Assembly (NCBI GenBank): GCA_023393575.1
Contig: JAEWKX010000258.1
Location: 1 to 9,822, forward strand
Source: Pseudomonadota bacterium
GTDB taxonomy: Bacteria > Pseudomonadota > Alphaproteobacteria > Rhizobiales > Rhizobiaceae
Direction: 5' to 3'
DNA length: 9,822 nucleotides
A program made the position numbers and the translations under genes. The notes beneath the pieces are model-generated. The model had not been told where the DNA came from. It saw nothing but the letters and a program-made list of their open reading frames with translations, and did not search any database. Shown in pieces: positions 5,981 through 9,822 of this stretch. Within the stretch, counting starts at the first letter, position 1, and every line of letters starts with the position of its first letter.

Positions 5981-6287
5981 AGGAGTCGACGAGACGACCT
6001 TCCTCGAGCGCCTTCACGCTGTGGACGACGTTCGACGGGACGATGAAGGCGTCGCCGGCTGCCAGTACATCCACCCTGTCCCCAACCGTCACCTCGAAGC
6101 GTCCTGCCGCCACGTAGCTCGCCTGAACGTGAGGATGGGAGTGGGGGGCGCCTATTCCACCCTTCTCGAACGCGAACTCCACCATCATGAGTTCAACGGT
6201 ATGCAGGAGGACGCGGCGGCGGTTGCCGCTGCCGAGATCGGTCCATTCGCCCTCGCTCTTCCGGCAAAAGATCTTTGCTGCAGTCAT
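5949..6287 (-). CDS. kdgF: KdgF-like cupin, unsaturated galacturonate linearisation
   Basis: A 112-residue single-domain cupin. KdgF enzymes convert 4,5-unsaturated galacturonate, released from pectin oligomers, to the open-chain 5-keto-4-deoxyuronate. The first cupin motif GAPHSHPHVQASYVAAG provides His49, His51 and Gln55 as likely metal ligands (G-x-HxH-x3-Q-x6-G). The second motif GDAFIVPSNVVHS provides His89. The ending VDSFTPHRADFLA is typical of this group. The assignment is strengthened by kduI, whose substrate is the KdgF product, 26 bases upstream in the same direction. A GAGG ribosome site precedes the ATG by about 8 bases. The gene is last in the operon and overlaps the convergent DUF4112 frame. 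A generic cupin function cannot be excluded from the sequence alone. Confidence 0.82.
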   Translation of the reverse strand: MTAAKIFCRKSEGEWTDLGSGNRRRVLLHTVELMMVEFAFEKGGIGAPHSHPHVQASYVAAGRFEVTVGDRVDVLAAGDAFIVPSNVVHSVKALEEGRLVDSFTPHRADFLA

Positions 6288-6313
6288 GTCGAAACCTCGC
6301 AGATCCAGCGCGC

Positions 6314-7162
6314 CTATCGCAGCGTTTCCATGGGGACGGCATCGACATCGGTATAATCGACGTTATCTCCAGCCATGGCCCAGATGAAGGCGTAGTTGGC
6401 GGTGCCGCATCCGGAGTGGATGGACCAGGGCGGTGAAACGACCGCCTCTTCGTTCGCCATGACGACGTGGCGCGTTTCCGTCGGCTCGCCCATGAAGTGG
6501 AACACGCGTGCCGTCTCGGCCAGGTCGAAGTAGAGGTATGCCTCCATGCGGCGGTCATGGACATGGCAGGGCATGGTATTCCAGACGGAGCCGGGGGCGA
6601 GTTGCGTCATGCCCACCACGAGCTGGCACGTCCTGGCACCTTCCGCATGGATGAACTGGAAGATGGAGCGCTCGTTGGAGGTGGCCTGGCTACCGAGATC
6701 GAGACGCTTCGCATCGCCGATGCGGATGAGCTTGGTCGGGTGTTTCTGGTGCGCCGGGGCGCTGAGAAGGTAGAACTTGGCGGGCGCGGACGCGTCGTCC
6801 GAGGAGAAGGAAACCTTGCTCCCCATGCCGACATAGAGCATGTCCCGGCTATCGAGCGCAAAAGTCTCGCCATCTACCAGAATCGAACCCTTGCCGCCAA
6901 TGTTGACGGCGATCATCTCCCGGCGGTCGAGGAAGTTCGGGGTTCCGGTAGGCTTTATCGTCTCAAGCTCCAGTGGCGATCCCTGCGGGGTGGCGCCGCC
7001 CACGACCATGCGGTCGTAGTGGGTATAGGTGAGGTTGATACGACCGGGAACGAACAGACCGCCGATATGGAAGTTGGCGCGCAGTTCGGCGCTACCCATG
7101 CGTGCGCCTGTTTCCGGGTCGAAAGCCTGGCGGATGGAATAGTCTGTGTGGCTCGATGTCAT
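6314..7162 (-). CDS. kduI: 5-dehydro-4-deoxy-D-glucuronate isomerase KduI
   Basis: A 282-residue cytoplasmic isomerase (EC 5.3.1.17) converting 5-keto-4-deoxyuronate to 2,5-diketo-3-deoxygluconate, on the pectin and uronate route to KDG. The usual family length is about 278-282. The zinc site is visible: MPCHVHDRRMEAY gives His200, His202 and Glu207, and PPWSIHSGCGT gives His249, corresponding to the E. coli ligands at 196, 198, 203 and 245. The N-terminus (about 24-50, LRANFHIGGLFVPG) and the FLDRREM stretch near 77-83 also fit the family. The ATG at 7162 has a GAGG ribosome site 5 bases upstream. It lies 33 bases after the regulator gene and 26 bases before kdgF. No kduD lies beside it in this window, so the next step must be encoded elsewhere. 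Confidence 0.95.
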   Translation of the reverse strand: MTSSHTDYSIRQAFDPETGARMGSAELRANFHIGGLFVPGRINLTYTHYDRMVVGGATPQGSPLELETIKPTGTPNFLDRREMIAVNIGGKGSILVDGETFALDSRDMLYVGMGSKVSFSSDDASAPAKFYLLSAPAHQKHPTKLIRIGDAKRLDLGSQATSNERSIFQFIHAEGARTCQLVVGMTQLAPGSVWNTMPCHVHDRRMEAYLYFDLAETARVFHFMGEPTETRHVVMANEEAVVSPPWSIHSGCGTANYAFIWAMAGDNVDYTDVDAVPMETLR

Positions 7163-7195
7163 GGCATCCTCGCTCTGGTGGTGGGTGAAGGGCGC

Positions 7196-7966
7196 TCAGC
7201 GAGCCGCCATGAATCCGAAGCGGTATTCCGCCTGCTGGTCTGTCAGCCGTTCACGGTATCGCTGTTGGCTCTCGCTGAGGTGGGCGCGCATCGCTGCGCG
7301 GGCGCCATCGGCGTCGTTTGCGGAAATCGCCTTCAGGATGGCGAGATGCTCCTGCTGCAGCATAACCTGGTATTCGCGCGACAACACGCTTTCGGTTCCC
7401 CAGGGCGAGGTGATGTCACATGGGATCGCCCGAACGCCGAGAGCATCGAGGACCTCGACGTAGAAGGGATTGTTGGTCGCCGCGGCAATTGCCCGGTGAA
7501 ATGTGAAGTCGCTTCGGCCGGTCGCCTCACCAATCGAGAGCAGGCGGTCGAACTCGAAGAAGGCCTCCTGAATGGCCGCCTCCTGCGCGGCGTTCCGCCG
7601 GATGGCGGCAAGGCCGGCGCTTTCGATCTCCAGTCCCATCCGCACCTCGATGACGTTCAGGGCGTGCGAGATCTTCATACCGATCTCTTGGGTGATCGAC
7701 GCGAAGGCCATGGCCGGCCGTTCGCAAACGAACACGCCCGCTCCCTGCCGAGGCTCCACCAGACCGTCGGCGGCGAGGTTGGCAACGGCCTCCCGCACCA
7801 CCGTGCGGCTGACGCCGAAAGTCCCGGTGAGCTGGCTTTCCGTCGGCAGCTTCTCGCCGGCACGAATCTCGCCGGCTGCGATCTGGGACCGGAGCATAGC
7901 TGCGACGCGCTCGGAGAGCTTGGGTTTCCGCTCGACTTTCCGCGAGACCTGGGGTTCGGCTGGCAT
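7196..7966 (-). CDS. GntR-family (FadR/FCD type) regulator of uronate use
   Basis: A 256-residue regulator. The N-terminal winged helix covers about residues 15-80, with GEKLPTESQLTGTFGVSRTVVREAV as the recognition region and GLVEPRQGAGVFV as the wing. The C-terminal helical FCD ligand domain (about 100-245) shows Asp153 and His157 (SDFTFHRAI), His207 (EHLAIL) and His229 (MRAHLSES), the usual metal-binding set. The start at 7966 is chosen because family N-termini are short and the longer frame (to 8083) would lie inside dctM. It begins 5 bases after the dctM stop (TGA GTTCC ATG), so translation is probably coupled to the permease; only a weak GGTGAG ribosome site is visible. It sits between the transporter genes and kduI. 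The ligand is likely a uronate or KDG-type intermediate, inferred from context only. Confidence 0.88.
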   Translation of the reverse strand: MPAEPQVSRKVERKPKLSERVAAMLRSQIAAGEIRAGEKLPTESQLTGTFGVSRTVVREAVANLAADGLVEPRQGAGVFVCERPAMAFASITQEIGMKISHALNVIEVRMGLEIESAGLAAIRRNAAQEAAIQEAFFEFDRLLSIGEATGRSDFTFHRAIAAATNNPFYVEVLDALGVRAIPCDITSPWGTESVLSREYQVMLQQEHLAILKAISANDADGARAAMRAHLSESQQRYRERLTDQQAEYRFGFMAAR

Positions 7967-7971
7967 GGAAC

Positions 7972-9258
7972 TCACCGGAACACGCTCGGCAGCCACAGAG
8001 AGATGGCCGGGACATAGGTGACGAGGCCCAGTACGATGACCCCAGACAGATAGAAAGGCCAGATTGAACGCATCGCCTGCCACACGGTGATCTTGCCAAC
8101 GGCGCAGGCGACGAACTGCACGGCCCCCACGGGCGGCGTGTTGAGGCCGATGCCGAAGTTAAGGATCATGATGACGCCGAAATGCACCGGGTCCACGCCA
8201 TAGGCCTGCGCAACCGGCAGGAAGATAGGGGTTGCGATGATGATCGTCGGACCCATGTCCATGAAGGTGCCCAGGAAGAGCATCAGGACATTGAGAAGCA
8301 ACAATATGATCAGCGGATTGTCCGAAATGGTATTCATCCAGGCGATCAACGCCGCGGGAACCCTGAGGAAGGCCATCAGCCACGAGAAGGCGGCTGCCAT
8401 GCCGATGATGAGCAATACCATCGCCGTGGTGCGTACGGCGCCCATCGTGGCGTGCTTGAAGCCTTCCCACGTCATCTGCCGGTAGACAAAGACCGTGATC
8501 AGCAGGGCATAGATGACGGCGATGCAGGAGCTTTCAGTTGCCGTGAATATGCCCGAACGGACGCCGCCGAAGATGATGGCGATCAACAGCAGGCCCGGGA
8601 TGGCAACTGCGCCAAGGTGAAGTGCGATCTGAAAACCAGGAAAGGATTCCACCGGGTACCCCCGGCTGCGCGCCACGAAATAGGCAGTGATCATCAATGC
8701 GAGCGCAAACAGGAGGCCGGGGATAACGCCTGCGGTGAAAAGATCGGCAATGGAAATCTTCCCGCCCGCGGCGATGGAGTAGATGATCATGTTATGCGAG
8801 GGCGGCAGGAGCAAGGCTATCAACGCAGCCATCGAGGTCACGTTCACTGCGTAGTCTGCGCCGTAACCACGTTCCTTCATTTGCGGGATCATCAAGCCGC
8901 CGACGGCTGCTGCCTCGGCAACTGCCGAACCGGAAATGCCACCGAAAAGCGTTGCGGTCACGATATTGACCTGACCGAGTCCGCCCCGAATGTGGCCCAC
9001 GAGGGATGCCGCGAACGCTACGATCTTCTGGGCAATGCCGCCGCGAACCATCAGGTCGCCGGCATAGATAAAGAAGGGAATCGCGAGCATCGAAAAGACG
9101 CTCATGCCGGAATTCAGCCGTTGGAAAACGACGAGCGGGGGAAGTCCGATATAGGCGACGGTAGCAAAGCTGGCGACGCCAAGGCAGAAAGCAATTGGAG
9201 TGCCGATCAGCATCAAAAGCGTGAAGACGCCAAAGAGGATCCAGTATTCCATGAGCAT
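7972..9258 (-). CDS. TRAP transporter large permease, DctM type
   Basis: A 428-residue inner-membrane protein of the DctM/SiaM class, the ion-coupled translocating subunit. Nearly the whole chain is hydrophobic, fitting the roughly 12 membrane segments of the family. Typical stretches are AIPFFIYAGDLMVRGGIAQKI, then GGISGSAVAEAAAVGGLMIP, ALLLPPSHNMIIYS and FMDMGPTIIIATPIFLPVA, and INTPP-like GLNTPPVGAVQF near residue 375. The ATG at 9258 shares one base with the dctQ stop (TGATG). A second ATG two codons later (MEYWILFG) could be the real start, with GAAGG upstream. Together with dctQ and an off-window binding protein it would form the transporter. Its place before the uronate enzymes suggests import of galacturonate or unsaturated pectin fragments, but the substrate is not visible in the sequence. 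Confidence 0.93.
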   Translation of the reverse strand: MLMEYWILFGVFTLLMLIGTPIAFCLGVASFATVAYIGLPPLVVFQRLNSGMSVFSMLAIPFFIYAGDLMVRGGIAQKIVAFAASLVGHIRGGLGQVNIVTATLFGGISGSAVAEAAAVGGLMIPQMKERGYGADYAVNVTSMAALIALLLPPSHNMIIYSIAAGGKISIADLFTAGVIPGLLFALALMITAYFVARSRGYPVESFPGFQIALHLGAVAIPGLLLIAIIFGGVRSGIFTATESSCIAVIYALLITVFVYRQMTWEGFKHATMGAVRTTAMVLLIIGMAAAFSWLMAFLRVPAALIAWMNTISDNPLIILLLLNVLMLFLGTFMDMGPTIIIATPIFLPVAQAYGVDPVHFGVIMILNFGIGLNTPPVGAVQFVACAVGKITVWQAMRSIWPFYLSGVIVLGLVTYVPAISLWLPSVFR

Positions 9259-9818
9259 CAGACCTTCACGTTTGCGGTGTCGAGTTCGGCCGCAACTTCC
9301 GCAGGCGGCGTCTCATCCAGAATATCGTCAATGGGAGCACCAGCGCGCCTCAGCACGATCCGCTCCAAGGTGAACAGCACGATCAGCACGCCGCCGCCGA
9401 CCAGGGGCACGTAATCCCAGGCACCTGAAATGCCGAGCGATGGCAGTGTCGTGTTCCAAGTCAGCAGAATGAGCTGCCAGCCGTACCAGATCATGCCGAC
9501 GCCGAAGGCGAATGCAACGACGTCAGAGATCATGCGTAGCCATTTCTTGCCGCTGTCGGGGAGCACGTAGAGCAGAACGTCGAAGCCGAGATGGTAGTTT
9601 TCTCTCACGCCAACCGCCGAGCCCAGGAAGATGAACCAGCTCATCAGCATGACAGCGCCGGGCTCCGTCCAGCTGGGAGAGTCGTTGAGGACGTAGCGGC
9701 AGAACACTTGCCACGCCACGAACGCGGTCATCAGGACCAGGCCGATGCCGGCGCTCCAAAGCGCGAGGGTATTGATGCGGCCAAGAAAGCTGGCAGCAGC
9801 TTTGAGAGGATCGGACAT
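9258..9818 (-). CDS. TRAP transporter small permease, DctQ type
   Basis: A 186-residue protein with the four membrane segments of the DctQ family, at about 18-40, 54-72, 96-120 and 137-158. The motifs QVFCRYVLNDSPSWTEPGAVMLMSWFIFLGSA and VRENYHLGFDVL correspond to the family core (family residues R-Y-V..S..W..E and R...H). It supports DctM in membrane assembly and docking of the periplasmic solute receptor. The C-terminal 25 residues are acidic and cytoplasmic. It ends in a TGATG one-base overlap with dctM. The ATG at 9818 is only 4 bases from the right edge, so its ribosome site and the expected solute-binding protein gene upstream are outside the window. Confidence 0.92.
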   Translation of the reverse strand: MSDPLKAAASFLGRINTLALWSAGIGLVLMTAFVAWQVFCRYVLNDSPSWTEPGAVMLMSWFIFLGSAVGVRENYHLGFDVLLYVLPDSGKKWLRMISDVVAFAFGVGMIWYGWQLILLTWNTTLPSLGISGAWDYVPLVGGGVLIVLFTLERIVLRRAGAPIDDILDETPPAEVAAELDTANVKV

Positions 9819-9822
9819 GGTG

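Noticed and set aside
6467..8017. A 516-codon plus-strand open frame opposite kduI and the GntR gene
   Set aside because: It crosses two real minus-strand genes and a spacer; the sequence is rich in His, Arg and Glu, as expected of an antisense frame, with no domain.
8182..9414. A 410-codon plus-strand open frame opposite dctM and dctQ
   Set aside because: Antisense of membrane-protein codons gives Asp/His/Gln/Arg-rich nonsense; no motif was seen.

Overview
The window looks like a chromosomal or large-replicon segment from a Rhizobiales alphaproteobacterium (Rhizobium, Agrobacterium, Sinorhizobium or a relative). The DNA is GC-rich, with strong codon bias and many long antisense shadow frames. 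The gene order glpR-glpD-glpS-glpT-glpP matches the glycerol ABC-importer operon known from Rhizobium leguminosarum. No rRNA, tRNA, CRISPR array or insertion sequence was seen. Nearly everything is on the minus strand; one gene is on the plus strand.

Right half (9818 down to 5949, minus strand): an apparent uronate operon. The order of transcription is dctQ-like and dctM-like TRAP permease genes (sharing one base), a GntR/FadR-type regulator (5-base gap), kduI and kdgF. KdgF opens the ring of 4,5-unsaturated galacturonate, and KduI isomerises the product towards 2-keto-3-deoxygluconate. The TRAP system is therefore probably the importer of a pectin-derived uronate, with its solute-binding protein gene just outside the right edge. 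KduD and the KDG kinase are not in the window.

Middle (5085-5980): an island unrelated to either operon. A 62-residue, very hydrophilic, probably disordered protein on the minus strand diverges from a DUF4112 protein on the plus strand. The 127-base spacer between them carries back-to-back GGAAC-N18-TT motifs that resemble promoters of the alphaproteobacterial general stress sigma factor EcfG/RpoE2. The DUF4112 frame overlaps the 3' end of kdgF by 32 bases, and a strong hairpin lies in its last codons.

Left half (5084 down to 1, minus strand): the glycerol locus, with glpR (DeoR-family repressor), glpD (glycerol-3-phosphate dehydrogenase), the two ATPases glpS and glpT, and the first 166 codons of the permease glpP, cut by the left edge. 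Shared ATCGAA(A/T)GT elements and a perfect 12-bp inverted repeat at the glpR start suggest operators and autoregulation.

Two features stand out. First, glpD carries a single in-frame TAG exactly where the family has Tyr in the conserved GGKLTTY motif, while the remaining 141 codons are open and recognisable. The gene is either freshly inactivated, rescued by suppression, or hit by a sequence error. Second, GlpS and GlpT have complementary defects in their ABC motifs: GlpS has LSGGQ but lacks the H-loop His, and GlpT has the His but reads LTADQ. This predicts an importer with one consensus and one degenerate ATP site.
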